A stretch of 64,000 bases of DNA from UBA1413 sp964567485 (GTDB lineage Bacteria; Bacteroidota; Bacteroidia; Bacteroidales; Prolixibacteraceae): the NCBI GenBank assembly GCA_964567485.1, contig CAZMMX010000003.1:1-64000 (forward strand), written 5' to 3'. The position numbers were made by a program, and so were the translations under genes. Below are positions 27,341 through 35,361 of the stretch, piece after piece; position 1 is the first letter of the stretch, and each line of letters opens with the position of its first letter. A model generated the notes under the pieces. The model was not told the DNA's origin. It searched no databases and saw nothing but the letters and a program-made list of their open reading frames with translations.

Positions 27341-27461
27341 TCGTCAGAATTATTGTGTTAATAGCTTCATCATTTCATCGCGGTGGATCTTGTCACCTAC
27401 GAAATGGATATCTCATAATACAGTTTTACTATGGTTGATCAGCAGCAAAGCCAGAATGCGT

Positions 27462-30101
27462 TTATTTCTTCACGATTTTATACACCATCCGTCCTTCGGG
27501 CGCTTCTGCGATGAGAAACAGAATGCCCGGCCGGCAGCCGCGCAGGCTCAGGGTCACTTCCGGCTGCTGATCTGAAACGGTCATAAGGGTCCTTCCGGAG
27601 ATATCGGTCAGCCGCAATACCGTTTCCGGGGTGAGCCCCGTCACATGGAAATCTTCAAAAGCCGGATTGGGATAGACCCGAAGGCGCACTCCATTCCTGA
27701 CATCGGCCGGACTGGGAATAGCCAGGGTGATGGTCCAGTCGGCCGGACTCCCGGTTTCGGAGGTGACCTTGATGACCAGGGGCGAAGCGAGGTTGAGCAC
27801 ACCTCCGCTGGAGGGCTGTGAAGAGGCCCCTTTCGAGAGGGTGAAGTCGGCCTTCAGGGAACCCGGATCGACACCCTCCACCCTTACTTTCACCGTGCGG
27901 GTGGTGCCGTCGATCACCGGAGGAGATACCATGCCGGGCACCGCAAAGGTCAGGATGTCATTCCCCGTCTCATCAACCAGGTTGGTGAGTTGAACGGTCA
28001 CATAAGCCGGAATGTTGGAGATGCCGTCAGAAACACTGACCACCAGTTCAAAGATGGGATGGTCGTCAAAATCGAGGGCCACGGCGTTATTAACCACCAC
28101 CTTATTTCCCTCCAGTCGGAATCCCTCCCCTCTGTTACCCGAAATAAGGGTGTAGGTCAGTGCTTTCCCCTCGGGATCGGAAGCGGTAATACTTCCGGCT
28201 ATGGTGCCCGCCGGAGAATTCTCGGCCAGGGTGAAACCGGCGTTTTCCACCACCGGCATCTTGTTGATCTTGCTCAGGGAGACCACCAGCTCTGCTGTTG
28301 AAGAGAGGGTGCCGTTGCTGGCCTTGACGGTCAGGGAATACCGGTTCTTCTGGTCATAATTGAGCTGCGTATGGTCGGCGACCACCAGCCTGCTTCCCAC
28401 GATACCGAAAGCTCCGTTCTCGTTGCCCCCCTCCAGGGAATAGGTGACCGGCAGTTTCCCGGGATCCTCCGCCGTGAGGTACATCACGGTAAAGCCGTTG
28501 GGAGCCGTCTCATCGATAGTGGTCGACAGTTGCTGACCTTTAAACACCGGGGCTTCTGCAATATCCTCCACCTCCACCACCAGCGCTTTTGTAAAGACAC
28601 CCCCTTTCATATCACTGACGGTCACCAGAAAACGGAGCTCCGGCGTCGTCTCATAATCCGCCGCAACGGTCATGTTCAGCACATTTCCAAAGGGCTTGAA
28701 GATGCCGTTGTGCTGGTCGTTGGTGCCATCGCCTTCCGTCAGGAAAACATGGTGGACGTCACCGGCATCCTCATCCTCAATCACAAGGGTAATATCGTAC
28801 CGCTGATTCTCCTGGATGGAGGCCGGGTAAAAGGAGATCTCTGACGGGGTATGGTTGCCCGGGACCAGCACCGTGACCGGCAAATCTTCCGATTTGAGGG
28901 TCATATCGGTAACCACCGTGTTGGTCACTTCAAACCGGTACACCCCGGCCTCCTGGGCAGTGGCCGCGGAAACGCCCCAGGAGGGATCGTTGCCGGAATA
29001 GACTTCCGAATTGTTGCGAAACCACTTGTAGCGGTTGTTGTTACCCCCGGGAGCATACACCGAGAGGGCGACGGCATTCAGCGACAAAGGGTCGCCGGCA
29101 TTCACCTGCACGCTTTTCTGCGTCAGAGGAAACAGTTTGTTGGTCGTGTAACTCTTACTCGTGAGGTCGTTGATTTTTCCGATGTGGGGTTCCAAACCTT
29201 CAAAGGTGAAATAGTTTTTCCCGAGACCCATCCTTTCGAGCTTAGCCGCGAATAGTCCCGCCGGCAGGGTTCCCGAACAGCGGTTTTCATCAAGATACAC
29301 CGAAGTGAGCTGGGGTAAATTTCCCCACGATTCCGGCACAGAACCCTCCAATCGATTGTTCTCGAACCCGATGTTTTTCAACTCTTTGCAACTGTCGAGG
29401 GTGGGCAGGGTACCAGAAAAACCGTTCTGCGAAAAATTAGCCTCATATAATTTGCTTCTTTTACTGAGGGATGCGGGGATTTCTCCCGTCAGGTTGTTTT
29501 TCGTAACATAAAACATGTACAGGTCAGGCCAGGCGTCGAACACATCGGGAAGGGTACCGGACAGTCCGCTCTCCGACAGATAGACAATGGAGAGTTTGGG
29601 CCAGCTTTGAAGAATGGAGCCCGGAAAAGGACTATTAAGGGGATTGTTGGAGAAGTAGAGATACTTCATGTTGACCAGGTTAGCCATGGAGGCCGGTAAC
29701 GGACCGCTAAACTTGTTTTTGGAAAAAGTCATCCCCTCGAGATTAACCAGATTGCCTATTTCCTCGGGAACTCTCCCTTCAAGCTGGCCGTTGTCGACTT
29801 CAAGGTACTTCAGCCAGAGCAGGTCGCCGATCTGTGGCGGGAGATATCCCCCCTTCAGGTTACTGTTCATGCCCAGCCGGGTCACATGGCCGTCGGTGAC
29901 CGTGATGCCATACCAGGAGTCGTTCACATCGGCAGCCGTAGCCGTGGTGTTGATGTTTTCCCACCCTGTGCGGGTTTTCCAGGTGTTCCCGCCCGTGGCG
30001 TTGTAAAAAGCCTTCAACGCCTGGAACTCCTGCTCCGGAACTTGGGCCTGGAGCATGCTACTGCCTAAAAGGACCACAATAAGAAAGTAGAGCTTTTTCA
30101 T
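27462..30101 (-). CDS. T9SS-secreted leucine-rich-repeat and cadherin-like protein
   Basis: 879 residues from the ATG at 30101, which begins the signal peptide MKKLYFLIVVLLGSSMLQA; an ATG eight codons upstream is less likely. After a plant-type LRR cap (FYNATGGNTWKTRTGW) come about ten leucine-rich repeats (LVNLEGMTFSKNKFSGPLPAS and similar), an Ig-like region around GVYRFEVTNT, two to three cadherin-like domains (TIDETAPNGFTVMYLTAEDPG; LAENSPAGTIAGSITASDPEG), a further beta domain, and a T9SS type A sorting domain (RVYPNPAFEDFHVTG, RLTDISGRTLM, ending KIVKK). Likely a surface adhesin or binding protein. It is probably co-transcribed with the small lipoprotein gene 33 bp upstream. Confidence 0.9.
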   Translation of the reverse strand: MKKLYFLIVVLLGSSMLQAQVPEQEFQALKAFYNATGGNTWKTRTGWENINTTATAADVNDSWYGITVTDGHVTRLGMNSNLKGGYLPPQIGDLLWLKYLEVDNGQLEGRVPEEIGNLVNLEGMTFSKNKFSGPLPASMANLVNMKYLYFSNNPLNSPFPGSILQSWPKLSIVYLSESGLSGTLPDVFDAWPDLYMFYVTKNNLTGEIPASLSKRSKLYEANFSQNGFSGTLPTLDSCKELKNIGFENNRLEGSVPESWGNLPQLTSVYLDENRCSGTLPAGLFAAKLERMGLGKNYFTFEGLEPHIGKINDLTSKSYTTNKLFPLTQKSVQVNAGDPLSLNAVALSVYAPGGNNNRYKWFRNNSEVYSGNDPSWGVSAATAQEAGVYRFEVTNTVVTDMTLKSEDLPVTVLVPGNHTPSEISFYPASIQENQRYDITLVIEDEDAGDVHHVFLTEGDGTNDQHNGIFKPFGNVLNMTVAADYETTPELRFLVTVSDMKGGVFTKALVVEVEDIAEAPVFKGQQLSTTIDETAPNGFTVMYLTAEDPGKLPVTYSLEGGNENGAFGIVGSRLVVADHTQLNYDQKNRYSLTVKASNGTLSSTAELVVSLSKINKMPVVENAGFTLAENSPAGTIAGSITASDPEGKALTYTLISGNRGEGFRLEGNKVVVNNAVALDFDDHPIFELVVSVSDGISNIPAYVTVQLTNLVDETGNDILTFAVPGMVSPPVIDGTTRTVKVRVEGVDPGSLKADFTLSKGASSQPSSGGVLNLASPLVIKVTSETGSPADWTITLAIPSPADVRNGVRLRVYPNPAFEDFHVTGLTPETVLRLTDISGRTLMTVSDQQPEVTLSLRGCRPGILFLIAEAPEGRMVYKIVKK

Positions 30102-30134
30102 AGTTTTAATGGTTGGGTATTTCATAATCCCGTT

Positions 30135-30473
30135 TTATTGGTTTTGGTTTGTTAAATGGATCACCAGCGGAGATGAGGCGTAGAGTTCCTCCCAGACCAT
30201 GGTGGAGTCGGAGGTTTTCACCACGCTGAAAAGGATTTTGGTCATACCCGTATCGGCCACGAGCCTGTCATCGCTGAATAGGGCAGGAAACTCAACACTG
30301 TTATTCCCGGAGACCATCCTTAAGGTCTCCTTTTCCAGGACCACCTTCATCCCCACCTGGCAAAAACCGGTTTCTGGAGCCACGGCAGTGACTTTCCATG
30401 AGGCAGGATGTGGGTTCCTGGAACAACCGATGTAAAGAATGGCCAGCAATCCGATGACTATGAGCCTCTTCAT
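30135..30473 (-). CDS. Small lipoprotein, unknown function
   Basis: 112 residues. The signal sequence MKRLIVIGLLAILYIGC has a lipobox (YIGC, Cys17). The mature part of about 95 residues looks like a small beta-rich domain (GFCQVGMKVVLEKETLRMV; TKILFSVVKTSDSTMVWEEL). No family recognised. It precedes the LRR/cadherin-like T9SS gene by 33 bp on the same strand and may be made with it. A further 175 bp separates its start from the LytTR regulator gene. Confidence 0.75.
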   Translation of the reverse strand: MKRLIVIGLLAILYIGCSRNPHPASWKVTAVAPETGFCQVGMKVVLEKETLRMVSGNNSVEFPALFSDDRLVADTGMTKILFSVVKTSDSTMVWEELYASSPLVIHLTNQNQ

Positions 30474-30648
30474 CTTTTTAAAAGATTAATGATTCGTAAC
30501 TGAAAGCTACGGCGCAGAAAATGGAATTGCCCGGAAACAGTGGTCAACTGCAGAAATGGGAGGTTGAAAGGCAGGAATAATGTGGCGAAAAGAGATGGAA
30601 CCTCTTCATGGCAGGACAGACAGGGGAAAACTCACCGGAACGAAACGT

Positions 30649-31368
30649 TCAGATACGGCGGATAACGTCGAAGATTTTCTTCCGGTAACTTCTGCCCACC
30701 GGGGCGGTATGCCCTTTTAGGGAAAGCGTCTGCTCCCTTTCATTAAAGGCATCGAGATGATCCAGATTAATGACAGTGCCCCTGTGCACCTGCACAAAAG
30801 AGGGAGGCAGTTGGCTGCAGAATTCTCTCAGGGTGGTGCGGCAGACAAGTTCCCTTTTTTCAAAAATCAGGGAGATACAATTCTCACCATCGGCCCTGAT
30901 TATCAGCAGGTCACCGGTAGGGATCCTGACCAGCTTATCGCCCACACGGGTAAATACGGGGGCATCTCCCAAAGGTCCCTGTTTTGGAGAGGACAGGATC
31001 CCGTTTCCCTGCAAGGCTATTTCCACGGCGGCTTTCAGGTTGACGGCATCGACGGGTTTCCGCAGATATCCCGCAGGGTGGGTGGCCACCGCCTGTTTGA
31101 TGATGTCATCCTGTGAAAAAGAGGTGGTGAAAATATGGGGGATTTTCAACTCTTCATGCACCCTGGCCGCCAGGGTAATACCGTTGTGGACTCCCGGCAG
31201 GGCAATGTCTACGAGCAGTACATCGGGCTGCGCACGGGCAATCAGGTCAAAGGCAGCATCGGCGTCTCCGCACTCCCCCGCCAGTGCCAATCCCGCCTCC
31301 TCAACAGCCATCTTCAGTGCCTCGGCATGGATCAGCTCATCCTCAACGATAAAAACCCTGGTGCTCAT
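30649..31368 (-). CDS. LytTR-family response regulator
   Basis: 239 residues. The receiver domain (1 to about 118) has the acidic pair in FIVEDE, phospho-acceptor Asp54 in LLVDIALPG, and Lys in YLRKPVD. The C-terminal LytTR DNA-binding domain has TGDLLIIRADGENCISLIF and the FVQVHRGTVINLDHLDAF segment typical of the family. Its ATG overlaps the stop of the upstream histidine kinase by 4 nt (ATGA), so the pair is translationally coupled. Such regulators bind direct repeats upstream of their targets; the adjacent secreted-protein cluster on the same strand is a plausible target, by position only. Confidence 0.95.
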   Translation of the reverse strand: MSTRVFIVEDELIHAEALKMAVEEAGLALAGECGDADAAFDLIARAQPDVLLVDIALPGVHNGITLAARVHEELKIPHIFTTSFSQDDIIKQAVATHPAGYLRKPVDAVNLKAAVEIALQGNGILSSPKQGPLGDAPVFTRVGDKLVRIPTGDLLIIRADGENCISLIFEKRELVCRTTLREFCSQLPPSFVQVHRGTVINLDHLDAFNEREQTLSLKGHTAPVGRSYRKKIFDVIRRI

Positions 31369-33497
31369 ATTTCTTTGGAAGGAAGTTTCACAGTAATGGT
31401 CGTCCCCGCTCCCGGTTGGCTGTCCACATCGATGGAACCTCCGTTGTGGGCCACATGCTCAGCCACCAGCTGCAACCCCAGTCCGGTTCCCTTCTCCCCG
31501 GAAGTGCCCCGCCTGGCCTCCACCTTACCCGTTTTGAAGAGGTCCGTAACCAAGAGCGGGTCCATGCCACATCCCGTATCTTTCACCTGCATGACGGTAT
31601 GGCCGTCATCAGAAAAAGCCGAGAGGGTAATCGTCCCTCCGGAAGTGAACTTGATGGCATTGCCGATCAGATTGCGCAGGATCAGCTCCAGACTTCCGGG
31701 GTCACACCATACCGTCTCATCCCCCACCACAGTATCGATGACCGTTGATTTGGCCTGCGCATAATCGCGCACCAGTTCCACTACCTTTGCGGCCTCTGTC
31801 CTCAGGGAAACACTCTTCTTTTCGGGATCGACACCCTTCATTCTGAGGAGGGACCACTGCAGCAGATTCTCCAGCATCCCTGAGAGATTACGGGCATTAC
31901 GCCTGATTTCGGGAGCCAGGGGGAGTAACTTTTCGGGGTGTCCCTTTTCCAGGTGGTAGGTGATCATTTTGGCACTGCTCTGGTAAGCTGCCATGGCATT
32001 GCGCAAATCGTGCGAAATGATGCCAAACAAACGATTCTGGGTGTGGTTGAGCTGCTCAAGTTCTTGATTCTGGCTTGCCAGAACGCTCTTCTGCCGTTTG
32101 ACGGTCGAGAACAACCGCAACAGTCCGGCCATGAAAATCAGCAACACTCCCAGACCGGCAAACGCCCAATTCCGCTGCCGCCGCCGGAACGAGGCCTCCC
32201 GCAGCCTCGCTTTATTCTCCCCTTCCAAACGAACAATTTCCGCCTCCTTCTGGGCCGTCTGATATTGCACCTCCATCTCTTCCACCTGCCCTGAAACCTC
32301 CAGATTAAATACCGAATCACGAATAGCGGTATACTGCTCATGAAAACGGAGTGCCTGTTCAAAATCACCGGTCTGCTTATAAAACCTGTAAAGCTGATTA
32401 TAGATCAACGACTGTTCGGGCAGGGATCCTCCGGTTTCGGCATACTCCAGTGATTTCAGGAAATGGAAGATAGCCCGTGAGGGGTTGCCCTGTTCGAGGA
32501 ACATCTGTCCGAACCCGGCATGTACCTTGGCCAGGGCGGGAATCTGTTCCGCAGCCATATAAAAGGAATCGGCCTTTTCAAAATAAACGCCGGCCTTTCC
32601 GTACTCACGAAGTGCCGTCAGGGAAGTGGCCAGGTTAAAATATCGGGTTCCCAGCCGCAGCACCATCCCTTCCTCCTCATCAATGAGCCGGGCTTTTTCA
32701 ATCCACTTGATGGCCTCACGATGTTTCTTCATCAATTGGTAAGCCATACCGATGTTGTTGTACCTGACCGCCATAATCCGGCGGTCAGCAGTGGTGTCGA
32801 GCAAGGCCGCCGACCTGAAATAATACTCCAGCCCCGTCTCATATTTGCCCCAATCCACGTAGATACGCCCCATATTGTTCAGCGATGTCGACTGCCTGCT
32901 GTTATTCCCGCTCTGCAAATCAATCTGATAGGCTTCATTGTACAACCTGATGGCTTCTTCATAATTCCCTTCCGCATAATAGAGGGATGCCAGGTTACTT
33001 TTTGCATCAGCCAGGTTCTCCTGATGGCCTGAAGCCCCGAGGAAGCCGATGGCCCGTTGCAAATAATGCCTGGCCTCCACCCGTTTTCCCATGTTATCCA
33101 GATTCATCCCCAAATCGTTCATAGCCCCACCGAGAAAGAGGGTATCCTGGGGCTGAAGGGTTTCGGCCAGGGCAATGGCCTTCAGGAGAAATTCGCACGA
33201 CCGGGCCATGCTGTCAGCATAATAATACCCATCAGAGACATGCCGGTATACCCTGGCCAGCAGAAAAGTGCCGGGTACCGACTTCTCAGCATCCTTCAGC
33301 AGGGGCATGGCAAAGGAGAGCAAAGATTCAGGATTTTCAGCCAGAGAATCACAAATCTGCACCCCGGCAATGACTTTTTCTTCCCCGTTTAATTGCCCGT
33401 AATGCCTTTGCAAATCATCCATTCCACCACCGGCAACAGTCTGCATTGTGAGCAATGGGAAAAAACAAATTAAGGAATAAGTGATCAGCCCGGTCAT
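31365..33497 (-). CDS. TPR-containing sensor histidine kinase
   Basis: 710 residues. An N-terminal hydrophobic segment exports the sensor region, which is a periplasmic array of about six to eight tetratricopeptide repeats (for example SNLASLYYAEGNYEEAIRLY and NNMGRIYVDWGKYETGLEYY) over residues 70-400. A coiled coil, one membrane helix (443-463) and a kinase core follow: phospho-His496 in GIISHDLRNAM, N box NLIGNAIKF, G1 DTGCGMD, G2 GTGLGLQL. This is the Bacteroidota TPR-kinase type usually paired with a LytTR regulator, as here. A TATATTTG element on the minus strand at 33524-33517 matches the -7 box; no -33 at the right distance was found. Confidence 0.95.
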   Translation of the reverse strand: MTGLITYSLICFFPLLTMQTVAGGGMDDLQRHYGQLNGEEKVIAGVQICDSLAENPESLLSFAMPLLKDAEKSVPGTFLLARVYRHVSDGYYYADSMARSCEFLLKAIALAETLQPQDTLFLGGAMNDLGMNLDNMGKRVEARHYLQRAIGFLGASGHQENLADAKSNLASLYYAEGNYEEAIRLYNEAYQIDLQSGNNSRQSTSLNNMGRIYVDWGKYETGLEYYFRSAALLDTTADRRIMAVRYNNIGMAYQLMKKHREAIKWIEKARLIDEEEGMVLRLGTRYFNLATSLTALREYGKAGVYFEKADSFYMAAEQIPALAKVHAGFGQMFLEQGNPSRAIFHFLKSLEYAETGGSLPEQSLIYNQLYRFYKQTGDFEQALRFHEQYTAIRDSVFNLEVSGQVEEMEVQYQTAQKEAEIVRLEGENKARLREASFRRRQRNWAFAGLGVLLIFMAGLLRLFSTVKRQKSVLASQNQELEQLNHTQNRLFGIISHDLRNAMAAYQSSAKMITYHLEKGHPEKLLPLAPEIRRNARNLSGMLENLLQWSLLRMKGVDPEKKSVSLRTEAAKVVELVRDYAQAKSTVIDTVVGDETVWCDPGSLELILRNLIGNAIKFTSGGTITLSAFSDDGHTVMQVKDTGCGMDPLLVTDLFKTGKVEARRGTSGEKGTGLGLQLVAEHVAHNGGSIDVDSQPGAGTTITVKLPSKEI

Positions 33498-33610
33498 TTT
33501 AGTCCCCCTATATAAACAAATATAATATTATTTATTCATACAGAGAATGTTAACCTCCTTTTTTTTTGAAGGTCAGACCACTTTTCAGGAGGGGAATTAC
33601 GGCACCCTGG

Positions 33611-34021
33611 TTACTGAAAATTGATATCGAAAAGGTGGAGGGGGCAGGCGGGAACGCAGAGTTCGCACACCACGCACTGGCTCTTGTCAAATTTGAGTTT
33701 CCAGTCGGGAGCGGTCATGGTGAGGGCGCCGGCAAAACAGACGGCAACGCAGTTGCCGCAATCGATGCATTTCTCTTCCTGGAACCTGATCCGCTTCTCC
33801 AGGGGCTCTACTTCCACGTTGTGACTGGTAAGATAGGCAATCCCCTTTTCAATGTTGGCCGCGGTACCCTGAAGCTCCAGGAGCAGGCTTCCCCGCTTGC
33901 CGGGATAGACTTCGGCTTTCAGGATATTGATGCGGATGTCATAATCCCTGACCAGATGATAACTCAGGGGCTTGTCGCCGCTGTCGGGGGGAAAGTTGAG
34001 GATGAACCGTTTCCTGATCAT
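33611..34021 (-). CDS. NIL-domain two-cluster ferredoxin of the COG1900 homocysteine pathway
   Basis: 136 residues. Residues 1-77 are a NIL domain (RINILKAEVYPGKRGSLLLELQG), then two [4Fe-4S] motifs: C85-IDC-GNC-VAVC95 and C116-VVC-ELC-VPACP. Its ATG overlaps the stop of the COG1900 gene by 4 nt, so the two are translationally coupled. Known: in methanogens (MA1821/MA1822; MJ0100/MJ0099) and some sulfate reducers, this ferredoxin and its COG1900 partner make homocysteine from aspartate semialdehyde and sulfide, the ferredoxin probably supplying electrons. The same role here is inferred from family and arrangement. Confidence 0.92.
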   Translation of the reverse strand: MIRKRFILNFPPDSGDKPLSYHLVRDYDIRINILKAEVYPGKRGSLLLELQGTAANIEKGIAYLTSHNVEVEPLEKRIRFQEEKCIDCGNCVAVCFAGALTMTAPDWKLKFDKSQCVVCELCVPACPLHLFDINFQ

Positions 34022-35181
34022 GGCTTTTCCGGTTTTTCGGTTTCTATCAGAGAATGGAGTGACGCTTGGGCCGGGAACATGTGTACCGGCTGGGTAAGCT
34101 CAAACTCGCCCTTTTCTATCTGATGCTTGAGAAGAAGGGCGATTTCGCGGGCTTTGGCCAGGCTGGCCACGGGGGCGGTCCTGATTTTTTTTCCGTCGAC
34201 AGTGATGCTTCCTGACCTGAGCATGGCATAGGTGACCTGGCCCAGTTTCGGGGTGCCCGGGGAACCATAATCGAGCACCGAGGTTTCGATCTGGTCATCA
34301 CGAATGGTGAGACGCTGTGCCATCTCCTCATCCAGCACGGGAATGGGAATGCCGATTCCCACGAACAGGGTGGTTCCGTATTTATCGATATAGGCGGCTC
34401 GCAGGAAGTCGGGCGACATCTCTTTCAGGTTACCCATCACGGCAATGGTGCGGGCATTGCTCACTGGGACCCCCAGGTCATTGACCGGCTTTGAAGTATT
34501 ATACTGGGTGCCGGGCCACACCACAAAACCCTGGGCACCACACAGGAAAATGCGGGTGCCAATGCCGATGCTCCTCATCTCAGGATCGTTGAGCAGTGGA
34601 CTCAGCTCTCCCGAGGTGGAATAGGTCGCATTCCGGAGGTTAGGCAAAAGGGTCCCCATATAGGTATGGATCAGCCGTTTGGTGGTATTGACCGCCACAT
34701 TGTAATTCTGGTAGGCATTGCGGGGATTGAACAAATAGAGTTCGTTGACGGTATCCCTGTTAATCATGGTTTTGATATATTTCCGGGGATAGCAGTCGGT
34801 GCCTTTCCCCCAGGCCTCCAGTTCCAGGCTTTTCCCTTCCAGAAGATCCTGGATCACATGGGCTCCTCCGTATTCCGGCCGGTCGGGGTCGCAGGCCGTT
34901 GCCCCGATATAGGCATCCACGGCCGCCAACCCTTCATAGGCAGGGACGCCGTTGATCCTGATCTTCTCCATCCTGATGGGAGGATCGGCATGACCGAAAT
35001 TGATGATGGCCCCCGAAGAGCACATCGCCCCAAAAGTGGCCGTGGTCACCACATCCACCTTCCTGACAATCTCCCCGGGCGTGGCCGTCCGGCCCATTTC
35101 CGCCACTTCGGCGGCGGTCAGCACAACCGCCCGGCCTGTCCTGATCTTCTCATTGATCTCTTCGTAACTCTTGATGGTCAT
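34018..35181 (-). CDS. COG1900/DUF39 homocysteine biosynthesis protein
   Basis: 387 residues from the ATG at 35181, where MTIKSYEEINEKI matches the family start; the frame stays open 48 codons upstream but that part is not protein-like. Two cysteines important in the family are present: Cys54 in FGAMCSSGA and Cys130 in GTDCYPRKY. Other family stretches are PPIRMEKIRINGVPAYEGLAAVDAYIGA (in part) and IGIGTRIFLCGAQGFVVWPGTQ. There are no C-terminal CBS domains. Known: with its ferredoxin partner it builds homocysteine from aspartate semialdehyde and sulfide without O-acyl-homoserine. A TATCTTTG -7 element (minus strand, 35214-35207) lies upstream, together with a short AAAGG. First gene of a two-gene operon. 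Confidence 0.92.
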   Translation of the reverse strand: MTIKSYEEINEKIRTGRAVVLTAAEVAEMGRTATPGEIVRKVDVVTTATFGAMCSSGAIINFGHADPPIRMEKIRINGVPAYEGLAAVDAYIGATACDPDRPEYGGAHVIQDLLEGKSLELEAWGKGTDCYPRKYIKTMINRDTVNELYLFNPRNAYQNYNVAVNTTKRLIHTYMGTLLPNLRNATYSTSGELSPLLNDPEMRSIGIGTRIFLCGAQGFVVWPGTQYNTSKPVNDLGVPVSNARTIAVMGNLKEMSPDFLRAAYIDKYGTTLFVGIGIPIPVLDEEMAQRLTIRDDQIETSVLDYGSPGTPKLGQVTYAMLRSGSITVDGKKIRTAPVASLAKAREIALLLKHQIEKGEFELTQPVHMFPAQASLHSLIETEKPEKP

Positions 35182-35231
35182 ACCTTTCACGATGATAACA
35201 GAAGAACAAAGATATAAGGTCTGAAAACGAA

Positions 35232-35264
35232 TTGATGATAAAATTAGAAAATTATGTAATTTTG
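35232..35264 (+). promoter_or_regulatory. Possible promoter of the M16 peptidase gene
   Basis: TTG (35232-35234), 22-bp spacer, TAATTTTG (35257-35264). The -7 box is a perfect match but the spacer is 2-3 bp longer than usual. The leader would be about 90 nt. Confidence 0.45.
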
Positions 35265-35361
35265 TCAATACACGCCTGACTAACGTAAGGTCATATAAAA
35301 CCAGGCACCTGTGCAAATGAAACACTTACCAGAACACACATTTTTGAAATAATAATTTTTA

